64,000 bases of DNA from Anthopleura xanthogrammica (lineage: Eukaryota > Cnidaria > Anthozoa > Actiniaria > Actiniidae). Positions 54,771 to 64,000 of this stretch are shown here, one piece after another. The first letter of the stretch is position 1, and the number at the start of each line of letters is the position of its first letter. The DNA lies in assembly GCA_964019055.1 (NCBI GenBank), contig OZ025214.1:9871101-9935100 (forward strand), read 5' to 3'. Under the pieces are notes generated by a model. It made no database searches, had not been told where the DNA came from, and worked only from the letters and a program-made list of their open reading frames with translations. A program made the position numbers and the translations under genes.

Positions 54771-55690
54771 ATGGCAGCACTGTGGCTATATACAAAAGAC
54801 CAGAGAGTGCAAGAGCATTAGCGACAAGAGATTTTCCTTGAAAGGACAAGCAACACCTTTGCCAAAGGTCAAAAACATTAGAAAGTTATGTTATTATGTG
54901 ATGATGTAAAGCAAGGGCGATAGTGGACAGCCTTGCTGTACACCGCGAGACAGAAAAAAAAGGAGTAAAGAAAACATTCACTTGCACTGTTGTCAGTACA
55001 TCAGTGTAAAAAGTGCTGACCCACTGAAGAAAGCTGGGACCAAAACCCATGGCAGGCAGAGTTTTCAAAAGAAAGGGCCAATCAACTCGGTCAAAAGCTT
55101 TCTCTTGATCAAGAGATATTAAATCAGTAGGAATGTTATTTAATGTTGCAGAGTCAACAATATTTTGGAGAAGAAGAACCGTCTCTCCAATGAACTGGCC
55201 AGGCACAGAACCTGAATGGTCAGGAGAGATTACTTGAGATAAGACTTTCAATAACCTGCCAGAGATTGGCTGTGATGCTATTTTGTAATCACAGTTTAGA
55301 AGAGTGATTGGGCGCTAGTTCTTACAATTACGTAGGTCATCCTTTTTGGGTATGAGAGTTATTGTGCCTTGACGTTGAGAGTAAGACAGGCAGCTTTTAG
55401 CAAAATCATTAAGAACATTAACCAGATGTTTTGCCAACAATTTCCCAGAAAGAAAGATAAAATTCCATGGGTAGACCATCAAAATCAGGTGTTTTATTAT
55501 GAGTCATTCTTTTTAAAGCAGTAAGACATTCATCAGATGTTAACACTCCTTCACAAAGATCTGATTGTGAAGAGTCCTGACGAGACTCCAGTTTTCGTAA
55601 AAAAATATTTTGAAGATCACTGTCAAGACGTAAATCTTGGGGAAAGCAATCAGGCTCAAATTTGAACTCAAACCTTTATAATTGACGATC
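54771..55690 (-). pseudogene. Tx1/L1-like ORF2, reverse transcriptase fragment
   Basis: On the minus strand, pieces in order are TPDFDGLPMEFY (about 55480), LIPKKDDLRNCKN then a stop and RPITLLNCDYKIASQPISGR (55250-55360), GSVPGQFIGETV, and the catalytic-Asp block SLDQEKAFDRVDWPFLLKTL (about 55080). The phrases are characteristic of the L1/Tx1 branch rather than of Jockey/CR1. Several frame changes and stops show that it is dead. Confidence 0.8.
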
Positions 55691-56035
55691 AAAATTACAA
55701 GACTCAAAGCAACCTATAAATATAATTCTCTAAACTAAATATCGTTCATTTTACTGTCCTTTTTTCCTTGTCTTGTCTTCTTTATTTCTTTGTTTCTTCC
55801 TTTAATTCTTTAGTGGTCTTCAAGCTCTGTGGTGGTCCTTTGCTGCTGTTCTTTCTTGTTTTCTTGTCCTTATGCTGCGTCCATCTTGAGTCTAACTGCC
55901 TCTCTTAATTTAGTTCATTTTACTCATACTTATGGCCTAGTATTGTTTTATTTGGTGATGTAACGTTTCTTTTGTATTTCATTATGTTCATTGAATTCTC
56001 TAATCCTCGTATAATCCTTTTACGAAATATTGAAT
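55691..56035. other. Non-coding AT-rich insert in the Tx1-like pseudogene
   Basis: Tx1-like coding content stops near 55690 and resumes at about 56035. The insert contains TCTTTCTTGTTTTCTTGTCC-like pyrimidine runs. I cannot assign it. Confidence 0.35.
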
Positions 56036-56460
56036 AAATCAACTTCTTTACAATCACTATCGGTGGATCCAGCAGAAAAGAGTTCAGCATAGAATTCTTG
56101 CCAGGCACTCAGAAGGTCCGAAGAAGAAGAAACATACTGACCAGCATTGTTCTTGACAGAGAAGATGGTACTATCTGATTGTTTTTTTTTGAACTGTTTA
56201 GAGGAAAAAGAGGTGGAAGACTCCCTCTCTTCTGCCCATTGGGTATGAGAACGAACTCGTAGATCCTCCGCTTGAACCTGGTCGAGATTAGAGAGTTTAT
56301 TAAGGACAGCTTTGTAATTAGGCATTAGAGAAAGAGAGAAAGATGATAATAATTACTTTTCTGCTGGACCCACCACTGCTAAAATTACGGATGATTAAAA
56401 AATATTCATCTTCATCAAGGATGCTAAGGTTGAGTTTCCAGAAACTGGGTGTGAGTGAGT
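56036..56460 (-). pseudogene. Tx1/L1-like ORF2, endonuclease-RT linker fragment
   Basis: The minus strand reads FWKLNLSILDEDEYFLIIRN (56380-56440), then LDQVQAEDLRVRSHTQWAEE and SDLLSAWQEFYAELFSAGS, blocks that lie between endonuclease and RT in Tx1-like ORF2. The order is consistent with the RT fragment at 54771-55690. At its 5' edge it is cut by a Jockey/CR1-type fragment. Confidence 0.75.
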
Positions 56461-57410
56461 AAATAAATAAATAGATAAATAAAGAAATGCATTTGGACTT
56501 CAATCCAGAGTGTTTCATAATCCGCAGTGGACTGAGATATGTCAGATCTCAAGTGGAAAGACAGATTTTCATTAATATACGAACCAACTCCACCAGCATT
56601 TGATAAGCTTGGTTGAGATAGGAATTTGTAACCTGTAAGGTCAGTATTTAGATTATAGAAAGAGTCTGTCCTTATTTTAGTTTCAGTTAAACCAATAATG
56701 CTAAATTCATGATTCAACTGGTGCAACATTTCAGAAAAATTGTCAAAATTAGCATTTAGACTTCTTATATTGCAATGTAATGCTGAAAAATAATTATTGC
56801 TTAAACAATTTTTGATATTGTCATTACTAAACTCATCTATAGTATAGTATTGGAAATTGGTTTGTAATGGTAAATTAATATCAGGATCTAGTTCGTTATG
56901 ATTTATAGATTGAGACCTCATATCTAGATGAGGTAGATTGTTTAGGTCATTAATGTTGAATTATTTAATTAATTATTCTATCAAAAAATTTAATTATGAC
57001 CATAATAAAGAACTTAGTAATATTAATAAAGAACTTAGCTGATAAGTAATCTTCTGATGTCATTTTCCGTCTTTGCTTTTCCTTCTTCCTTGAGTTGTTG
57101 AAATCATCCCTTGTTGATAGCTTAGTAAACTTCACGATGATTGCCGGATCACGTTTAATTTGTGATCCATCACTTCTTGTGATAACTTTATCTTGTAGGT
57201 GGTGGCTAATATAAATATCTCCTTCTTTGATATCCACTCCGATTAATTCTCCAACTTTCTCTACGATATTATCAGTGGACTCGTCTTGTGTATATGGAAT
57301 ACCTCGTATCTCAATACAATCTCCTTGAGAATATTGTTCTAGTTCATTGATTGCTTTACTATTAACTGAAATCTCGGTGCTCGAATGAAGTACTTGGCTT
57401 TTAAGGGCAT
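56461..57410 (-). mobile_element. Jockey/CR1-type ORF1 end plus endonuclease start
   Basis: On the minus strand, about 57400-56965 encodes an ORF1-type protein: INELEQYSQGDCIEIRGIPY, then DIYISHHLQDKV and DPAIIVKFTKLSTRDDF. The frame at 56921-56470 then begins an apurinic-type endonuclease, with FSALHCNIRSLNANFDNFSE and IIGLTETKI carrying the first acidic residues. The piece lacks RT and ends in an A/T-rich TAAATAAATA tract at 56456-56480. It is inserted between Tx1-like ORF1 and ORF2 parts. Confidence 0.75.
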
Positions 57411-57646
57411 TGTGACCTTTGGCTTGGCCTCACTGGTTTACCATTAAAATAGATCCCTTCATGAAGAAGGGATCTCACTAGCAACTCGTTTCTTAGAGTG
57501 AGATTCACGTTGTTGCGTGGCATGATTTGTATGCATTTTACTGCATCTTTTGGTAGACTATTGCATACTGTTGTGATAAAGCTTGTCTTGTTGGGCATGT
57601 TTTCAAATGAGAATCGTACTGTTCTAAATTCCATCTCACAGAACAT
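57411..57646 (-). pseudogene. Tx1-like ORF1 fragment
   Basis: The minus strand encodes RTVRFSFENMPNKTSFITTV, then PKDAVKCIQIMPRNNVNLTL and RSLLHEGIYFNGKPVRP. It is a close relative of residues about 28-95 of the ORF1 at 58870-59478. The sequence is cut at 57410 by the Jockey/CR1-type piece. Confidence 0.85.
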
Positions 57647-58139
57647 GTATTTAAATAGAAATGTTTTTAGCCAAGTTTAATTAGAGTTTTTAGCCAATCA
57701 GCAATATATATTCTTGTGAAGTGCGTGCTTAATTACTGTAGTATGACATGACTACTCATGCCAGTTCATTTAAAGGTACCCGAAACGAATATATTAACCG
57801 CAAATGTCTTGACTAGATCCATGGTTTTATTTACAGATTGATGATTAATTAATAGTTATTAATTCGCATAGAAATCAGGCGAATATTCATTTTCAAAAAG
57901 AAAAAAAGAGATGAAAATATAACAAAAAAAAATGCTCTCAAAGTTTGAAAACTTGAGGTTTGCAAAGAGGAAATGATGGCGCAGGTTAATCATACCCGAA
58001 ACGAACTTGAGAACTTGAGGACTTGAACAGCACTTGACAACTTGAACAGCACTTGAAATTCTCTCAGCAACTCTGTAAAACAAGAAAAGAACTACTCTCA
58101 AAAAAGAATAGCGATACTTATTTATCAGCAATATTTAGG
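57647..58139. other. AT-rich DNA, no gene seen
   Basis: Contains GAGAACTTGAGGACTTGAACAG-like repeated words near 58000-58060 and two occurrences of CCCGAAACGAA (57780 and 57993). Nothing coding is recognised. Confidence 0.4.
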
Positions 58140-58340
58140 CAGAGATTCCCATTTTAGCATAACTGGTTTAAATGGGGCTCTGCACGAGACATTACATTGC
58201 GTTTACATACATATGATATAAGAAATAATATGAAAATGAGAAGTGTAGTTATTCACGAAAAAAAAGACTTAAGTGCCTGTTTAAAAGGCAACAAAGATGA
58301 GATATTACGGATATTGGCAGGTAGGGAATTCCATGTTTTT
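58140..58340 (-). mobile_element. Short Jockey/CR1-type 3' end
   Basis: The minus strand encodes WNSLPANIRNISSLLPFKQA and LKSFF before a stop at about 58258, the last block of Jockey/CR1-type ORF2. An AT-rich tail follows. It replaces the continuation of the Tx1-like endonuclease at 58341. Confidence 0.65.
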
Positions 58341-58501
58341 TTCTAAATCAATCCCAAAAATCTCTTGTAAGTAAAAAAATATCCCCTGGTAAATCAGCGA
58401 GAGCGTCAAAAACAGCATGGCATTTAATTTGGTCATGAAGACCGCGAATATTGACACTCACAACACGCAGATTGTTTGCATTAATTAGTACGAACATTTA
58501 A
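58341..58501 (-). pseudogene. Tx1/L1-like endonuclease N-terminal fragment
   Basis: The minus strand reads LRVVSVNIRGLHDQIKCHAV, then FDALADLPGDIFLLT before diverging. VNIRG and the following IFLL are the opening strand and helix of an apurinic-type endonuclease domain. It sits directly after the ORF1 at 58521-59478, as expected for a two-ORF element. Only about 50 codons survive. Confidence 0.75.
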
Positions 58502-58520
58502 AAAAATAATTAACTGTTAC

Positions 58521-59478
58521 CAAGAGAATCCTTACTTCTTAGGACTCTTTTTCTTTCTTCCCCTGTGTTTAGAGGGTGAAGCAGGTGAACGACTTCTTTT
58601 CGGCACTCTACCGAGTGTCGAAGTACTAGAGTTGGATCCCATTTCTTTCGTAGTGTTTACTTTAATTGTCGAAGGACTTGGGTTTGGGTCCTCGCCAGTT
58701 TGTTTTGTTGTTGTTTTCCTTCTTTTTCTGTTGCTTGTTTTTCTTCTTCATCTTCATCGTCTTCCTCTTCGTTTTCTTCTTCGTCTCCTTCATCATCATT
58801 ATCATCTTCTTCTTCATCTCCTTCGTCTACTGTTTCACCATCATTGTCATCATTGTTTTCCTGGTTGTCTTATGTCTTCTCCACTGCCTGTGGTGGTTTT
58901 CGCGTTGGACAGTCTTTAAAGTAGTGGGAATCCCCACCACAGAACCCACAGGTCTGGACCTGTCCTTTGTGCCAGACCCGGGCATGGTAGGTTCCGATTG
59001 GAATAAACGAAGGAATGGCTCGCGTGATCTCCATTGAGACCAGTCGCGAGCCAGTTTCTATCAGAGTTCCGTCATAAAGTTGTCGCTTTACCTCTATCAC
59101 ACAACCGTATGCATCCAGTGCATTACCCACCATCTCGGACGCCATTTCCGACTGTAGATAATGCACATACACATAGGTCGTGCGAAAACCCATTGGTCTT
59201 GGCTTTACTCTTGTACCATTCAGAACCAGCCCTTCATGGAGAAGGGATCTCACCAGCGACTTGTTTCGCAGAGTCAGATCCACGTTGTTTCTAGGCATAA
59301 TCTGGATGCATTTGACTGCATCTTTAGGCAAGTTGTTACACACTGTAGTTATGAAACTTGTCTTGTCCGGCATTGTTTCGAAGGAGAAACGGACAGTATT
59401 TCTTCTAGCGATATTCTGAGATGGTCCTGTTGACCTTGGTAGGCCTGTGGAGGCGACATCACTGTAGCTCACGGCCAT
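58521..59478 (-). mobile_element. Tx1-like ORF1 with CCHC knuckle and acidic tail
   Basis: The minus-strand frame starts at the ATG of 59478 and runs 202 codons to 58870. It ends with a zinc knuckle, CGFCGGDSHYFKDC, of C-x2-C-x4-H-x4-C spacing, as in ORF1 nucleic-acid chaperones of non-LTR elements. A frame change near 58870 leads to a long Glu/Asp-rich stretch (to about 58640) that was probably its C-terminal tail. ORF1 would bind element RNA. The following endonuclease is only a fragment, so the element cannot move by itself. Confidence 0.8.
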
Positions 59479-60184
59479 TTTTCAGTAAAAAGTGTTTGGA
59501 GTATTTTTTCAAATATATTAAAAATGATTAAATTTCGGGCGCGAACAGAGGTTCCTGTCAAAAAAGCTAAGCCTTCATGATCACAGTGAACCTCCTGCGT
59601 CAGGTAAGTTTTTTTTGTTTTTTGCTCGTAGACAGAAAGGGATTTCTGTTACACCAATACTGCAGGGTACACTGGTACACCAACTTTGCTGGGGTGTTGC
59701 TCCCCTTCTGCAAACTACTAGGACAACATCACGTTGACATAAAGACAACCTGCATAACTCAAGAGAGAATCAACTGGCATCCCAATGGTGCCCAAAGTCT
59801 TTGACACCTACAACTCATGCCTGTCGGACCAAAAAAATGTTAGCATGTCATAGCACCACTAAATGGTGTAGTTACTCAAAATTAGATGTGACAACATTCA
59901 CACTGAGACAGCGAAACAATGGCTGATCAGACGACCAACAGCTCCATATGCTACCTTGATATTTAATTTATTCCTGTGAGCATTACCTGACCGAAGAAGA
60001 AAGAAAAAAAATATACCAGGAGGCAAAGACAGAGCTTCAAAGAAAACTCACTCGGTAAATATTTGTTTTGAAAAGAGCCAGACGGGTTTTAATTTGCATA
60101 TCGAACGTCTGTCTAGAAAATATGCGTAATCAAGTGGAACACAATTTTATTTCGTCAAGTCCTTTACAATAACAAAGACATGTC
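59479..60184. other. Intergenic DNA, no gene supported
   Basis: A plus-strand frame of 75 codons at 59577-59804 has no recognisable motif and starts without ATG support. No repeat ends were found. Confidence 0.4.
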
Positions 60185-61490
60185 CTATTTCCAAGACTCT
60201 TGATCTGCTTCACATACACGTTTCACGACTCCTAAATTCACGCGAAAAAATCTTATAGGCAATTCACAATATAAAAGTTGGTTATACTCCAACACAAGAT
60301 TATGAAATCTCATGAGAAAATTTGCATGACCAACTGATGGTAAATCAACCCGCGACAGATGTTTCTTAAAGTCTTTCGGGCTAAACATCTTTAGGCGTGC
60401 CAAGTACTTCCCTTGAAGAGAAGAATAATATATTCCCCTTCTTTGCGAATCCCCGATAGCTTGGCCAAGGATCTTGATACTCTCGAGACATTTATCAGGG
60501 TTATCATCATTCAAATCGTTTTCAATCTCATCATAGCTCATTAGACGGCCGGGTTTATGTGCCTTGGTCAACTTTTCCTTCACGTCTTCGAAGCGATCCA
60601 GTCCTTGTTTTCTTGGTCGAGGAAGAAACACCGCAGCAAACTCTGGGTATTCTGATATCAATGGGATGCCAACATCCTTGATGAGACCCGACGATTCTGG
60701 GTATTTTTCAGCAACATGTTTAAAAGCTGTCTCTACATCTTTTGCAAACTGTTCAAACCTCAACTTATTCATATGTGGCCAATATTTCGTAACACGCATG
60801 TTATATGGTGCAATCAGTAACCTTATATGGTTCGTGATACGCGTATCGCCACTGTCATTTATTTTCTTGGAATCCATCCCAACGGGGTGGTTGGGGTCAA
60901 TTTCGTGGAATATTTCGTAGATCACGTCAGTGTAATCGGTAACCTTATATGGTGCGTGATACGCGTATCGCCACTGTCACTTATTTCCTTGGGATCCATC
61001 CCAACAGGGGATGGTTGGGGTCAATTTCGTGGAATATTTCGTATATTATGTCGGGGTAATAGGGAATTTCCTTACTTATTCTGCTGAACATCCACTCGGC
61101 TCTAGGCATATCTTGAGAAACGTCGGGTATTTCTTTCAGGGTAATCTCAGACAGGAGGTAGGAGATGCCTTTGTAATTACCTAGCTTTAATTTTTTAAGC
61201 GTCTTTCTTAAGCCTTGTAAAGTCGGCTCTTCTAAGTTGTCTATGATCTTCTTTGATTTTTCATCAAAGTACACGGGACGGTAACCTCTGACATGATCCA
61301 TCCATTCTCTGAAGTATTTTAGTCTCTTGTAAGGCGTTCGCTTGCGGCCTCCATTGGCATAGTATTGCTCCATGGTAGCACAAGGTACAGCATTGCGTAT
61401 ATTCCTTCCGCATTCATAACACTGCGCCGAGGTGTCTTCCTCTATTTGCATCCTCTCGCCGCAGCAACGATAAGGCCATAGTGGGTTCAT
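60185..61490 (-). pseudogene. Viral late transcription factor (VLTF3)-like gene, frameshifted
   Basis: Two overlapping minus-strand frames (61490-60981, 169 codons from ATG; 60925-60185, 246 codons) form one broken gene. The first opens with CCGERM and CYECG, a degraded zinc-ribbon-like set. It continues with TPYKRLKYFREWMDHVRG and LRKTLKKLKLGNYKGISYLL, and a segment ending MFSRI. This layout (ribbon, YKRxxxF-W, LKKLKL-Y, MF) matches my recollection of the poxvirus/NCLDV VLTF3-like family, which drives late viral transcription. A 122-bp direct duplication (60817-60938 and 60939-61063) with a +2 length change breaks the frame. An endogenised large-DNA-virus gene is inferred. The last 200 codons match nothing I know, so a host or transposon gene remains possible. 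Confidence 0.5.
60817..61063 (-). repeat. 122/124-bp tandem duplication inside the VLTF3-like gene
   Basis: Both copies contain GTAACCTTATATGG, GTGATACGCGTATCGCCACT, CATCCCAAC and TTTCGTGGAATATTTCGTA. The second has CAGGGGATGG where the first has CGGGGTGG, which shifts the reading frame. As a result the peptide EIFHEIDPNHP appears once in each frame. Confidence 0.95.
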
Positions 61491-61636
61491 ATATCACACT
61501 ATTTTTTTCCTGTCCTTGATCAGCCTTTTCTGGACAGACCGTAAAACGCCGGTAATCCGTGCTGCCGACCATGACTGTAAAACGCCGGTAAACCCCGCTT
61601 AATACGGGCGCTTCTGGCGGTCCAGCCTTACTGCTG

Positions 61637-63540
61637 CTAAAGTAAAGGCGAGAGAGGACATCCCTGTCTCACCCCCCGTTCTAAGGGAAAATAACTGGTT
61701 AGCCAACCGTTATTGCTAACTGCTGACTGACTGTTGGCGTAGATAGTTTTGATCCAGTGTCGAAACACTGAACCAAAACCCATGGTCGTTAGCACACGTT
61801 GGAGAAACACTTGATCAACTCTGTCAAATGCCTTCTCTTGATCAAGCGCGATCAAGGCACCTGGTAATCGTTTCGCATCAGCATAGTCGAAAATATCTCT
61901 CACGAGGAAACAATTTTCGAATATACTGCGGCCCGGGACGCCAAACGCAAGTCTACATTGAGTAAAGAGATAGGTCTCCAGTTCTTTAGAAGAAGACGGT
62001 CGTCTTTCTTAAAAAGAAGCCTCAGGAGGATGCTCTGAGCCTGTATGTCGAAAGAGCTTGTCTTTCGAAACCATAATTGAGTATACAAACAAGATCAGGG
62101 CCGATAAGATCCCAAAAGTGTTTGTAGAACTCAGCTGGAAGTCCGTCGTTGCCAGGTGACCGGTTTGGCTTCATTTGCTTGAGCTCTTCGAAACACTCAT
62201 CCAAAAGAAGCTCAGACTCTAGAGATCGACTCTCGTCGACTGTTTATTATTCAACTTAGCTAGCAAGAGATCTTGGGACGTGGGGTCTGTCGTCTCTGCC
62301 GTGTAGAGAGATTGATAAAAATCCCGAAGGGTTGACAGAATCTCGGGGTTTGAGGTCAAGGTTGTGCCGGCTTTGTTTGTGATAGCCGTGATGGTATTTT
62401 TGGATTTTCTCGTGCTTTCTAAGTTGAAGAAAAACTTGGTAGGTTTTTCCCCTTCCTCTATGAACTGGGCTTTTGAGCGTATCTTGGCCCCCTCGAGCGT
62501 TTGTGTTTGCAAAGTTTCGAGCTGTTTTTTTATGTTTAGCATGCTGTGTGTGTCGGCATGTGATCTGTTGAGTGTCTGGTATTCACGTTCGAGGTCTGCT
62601 TTTACAGAGGCTCTTTGTCTAGCTCACCGCAGGGAAGCCGAGATTGCTATTTTCTTCAAACGGAATTTTCCTAGGTCCCACCACACTCTGTGGTCAGGAA
62701 ACTTGGATTTTTCCGTTTGCCACTCGCGCCAAAAGACACGAACTGCCTCGCAGAAGCGATGGTCGTGCAGTAAGGAACAGTTGAACTTCCAATTTCCCCT
62801 ACCAGGTGGCAGGGAAGATGAGAGCCTCAAATGACCCACGACACAGCATGGTCTGAGAACGGGAAAGGCTTAATCACGCACTTACACGCTTGACTCCCCA
62901 AGCCCTCGGGGACATAGATTCGATCTATTCTGGACCCCAGAGAGCCGTCAGGTCTAAAATATGTTGTTTCCATGCTCTTGGGATGCAGAAAACGGAACAA
63001 ATCTACGCCACGAAAGCCAGACAAATAGTCACGCAACTCGCGCTCGCCTGCATCACCAGACCTTGGATCGCCTCCCCATTTGTCCAGGGAAAGGTTCGAA
63101 ATACAATTGAAATCTCCAGCCATGATCGCCGGTACCCCAGCATAAGAGTGTTCCCACATCTGATTAAAGAAGGAAACTCTGTCAGCTGGGGCATTCGGCG
63201 CGTAGACGGAGATCAATTGGAGTCGAAAGTTCTCGATCTCAAGCAAGACACTCAACATCCGGCCGTGAGTGTCACGCTTGAGGCCGAGGAACTTGAACTC
63301 GAAGTTTTCTTTGAACAGAATCCCGACCCCACGAGCGTGGTTCGAGCCGTAACTCCAGAAAGCCTTCCCTCCCCAATTTGTTTCCCATGACAGGGCTTCT
63401 GTCGAGTCCGAAATGTGGGCTTCCTGCACGAACGTGATGTCGCGATTCTGTTCACGCAAAGAATTAAATATTTTAGCACGTTTAGCAGCCTCGTGCATGC
63501 CATTGACATTGATCGAACAGAACGAGACTGCCATTGTGAC
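61637..63540 (-). pseudogene. Tx1/L1-like ORF2, endonuclease and partial RT, broken
   Basis: On the minus strand the endonuclease runs from about 63533 (AVSFCSINVNGMHEAAKRA) through TFVQEAHI with the catalytic Glu, the MAGDFNC block, GSRIDRIYVP and FPFSDHA with the terminal catalytic His. The linker and RT continue in shifted frames: VRVFWREWQTEKSKFPDHR, KIRSKAQFIEEGEKPTKFFF, NRSPGNDGLPAEFYKHFW, ALDQEKAFDRVDQVFLQRVL and GVRQGCPLSPLL, where the element ends at 61637. The YxDD box and C-terminus are missing. The endonuclease alone is uninterrupted for about 235 codons. The RT part has several stops and frameshifts. Confidence 0.88.
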
Positions 63541-63586
63541 CATTAAAAATAGATAAAAATTAAAAATCATTGTCAAAAAATCAAAA

Positions 63587-64000
63587 TCAGGTGTTTTTAA
63601 CATATAATGATTTGAAGTGGGTATTAAATAAATCAACTAGCTTATCTGTTGCTGATTCAGCCGTCAGTTTGTCCATAGTTTGCCAGCGACTAACGATTGG
63701 ATCGTCCAATATGTGGGCCTCGCTGCCTCGTGCTTCTGTATATACACCGTGATGTATTCTAGCATGGAGAGCAAGGGCTTTGGCCATGGTGGATTTGTCT
63801 GTGTTCCTCAAGCACCTGGCGCTGCCGGAGGGGCCGGTGTTTGTAAGATCGAGTACGAAACGATCGTATGGCTCGATCTTACAGTGTTTTTTCAACGCCG
63901 AAGACTTTGATGGCGAGTCTGGGGTTGCGGGATCAATCTCCCGATCGCGTTTCGTGGACCCTCGCGGCAGGACTTGAGGTTCTTGAGGTTCATTCTCCTG
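63587..64000 (-). pseudogene. Tx1-like ORF1 C-terminal part, running off the window
   Basis: The minus-strand frame is open from the window edge (64000) to 63587. It includes PRGSTKRDREIDPATPDSPS, then FVLDLTNTGPSGSARCLRNT and an Ala/His/Leu-rich end. It directly precedes the ORF2 endonuclease with about a 50-bp gap, as in two-ORF non-LTR elements. No zinc knuckle is visible in the part present. Its N-terminus lies outside, so its integrity is unknown. Confidence 0.6.

Noticed and set aside
58632..59037. Hydrophobic Phe/Leu/Ser-rich plus-strand frames
   Set aside because: They are the antisense of the Glu/Asp-rich tail of the minus-strand ORF1; not membrane proteins.
62364..63390. 156- and 166-codon plus-strand frames
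   Set aside because: Antisense shadows of the Tx1-like endonuclease and linker on the minus strand, whose motifs are clear.

Overview
The window looks like a piece of a cnidarian nuclear genome, most probably a stony coral or close anthozoan relative. This is inference. It rests on small intron-containing genes for a fibrinogen-domain (FReD) lectin and an Ig-superfamily receptor, on AT-rich intergenic DNA full of microsatellites and short inverted-repeat elements, and on a mixed retroelement load (Tx1/L1-like, Jockey/CR1-like, Penelope and tyrosine-recombinase fragments). There is no sign of bacterial organisation and I found no rRNA or convincing tRNA gene.

Three host genes can be modelled with intact reading frames and splice sites. 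(1) 10955-12802 (+): a three-exon gene for a 70-residue secreted precursor that ends in a six-cysteine, inhibitor-cystine-knot-like peptide. (2) 19044-20595 (+): a four-exon gene for a 290-residue secreted FReD protein. (3) 25245-31523 (-): an eight-exon gene for a 504-residue membrane receptor with a signal peptide, three Ig-like domains, one transmembrane helix and a tyrosine-rich tail that carries ITIM-like and ITSM-like motifs. The FReD and Ig genes are convergent. All three look like surface or secreted recognition molecules, but co-function is only a guess. A protein-kinase fragment at 49.4-51.7 kb (+) has a frameshifted 5' exon and looks like a pseudogene.

0-9 kb: short inverted-repeat elements, a broken Jockey/CR1-type RT, a 47-bp minisatellite and a broken tyrosine recombinase. 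9.4-10.7 kb: a 1.25-kb imperfect hairpin. 13-18.6 kb: an element with TTAA ends, a 1.3-kb octamer satellite whose 949-bp core is perfect, a heptamer array and GA/AT tracts. 21-25 kb: duplicated flanks of the FReD region and a second octamer array. 31.5-41.9 kb: intergenic DNA, an hAT-like MITE with a perfect 8-bp target duplication, an 826-bp fold-back, a broken RT, and a 1.14-kb element with terminal inverted repeats. 41.97-43.55 kb: an uninterrupted 527-residue RT frame. 46-48.7 kb: a Penelope GIY-YIG fragment, a (CATT)n array and inverted flanking copies of a short repeat. 50.2-53.3 kb: fold-backs, a tRNA-like B box and an integrase-like remnant.

53.4-64 kb is a retroelement graveyard, nearly all on the minus strand, in which Tx1-like and Jockey/CR1-like pieces interrupt each other. 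Inside it, at 60185-61490, lies a broken gene that resembles the poxvirus/NCLDV late transcription factor VLTF3 family, with a frameshifting internal duplication. It is a candidate endogenous viral element and, with the ITIM/ITSM receptor, is the most interesting item in the window.
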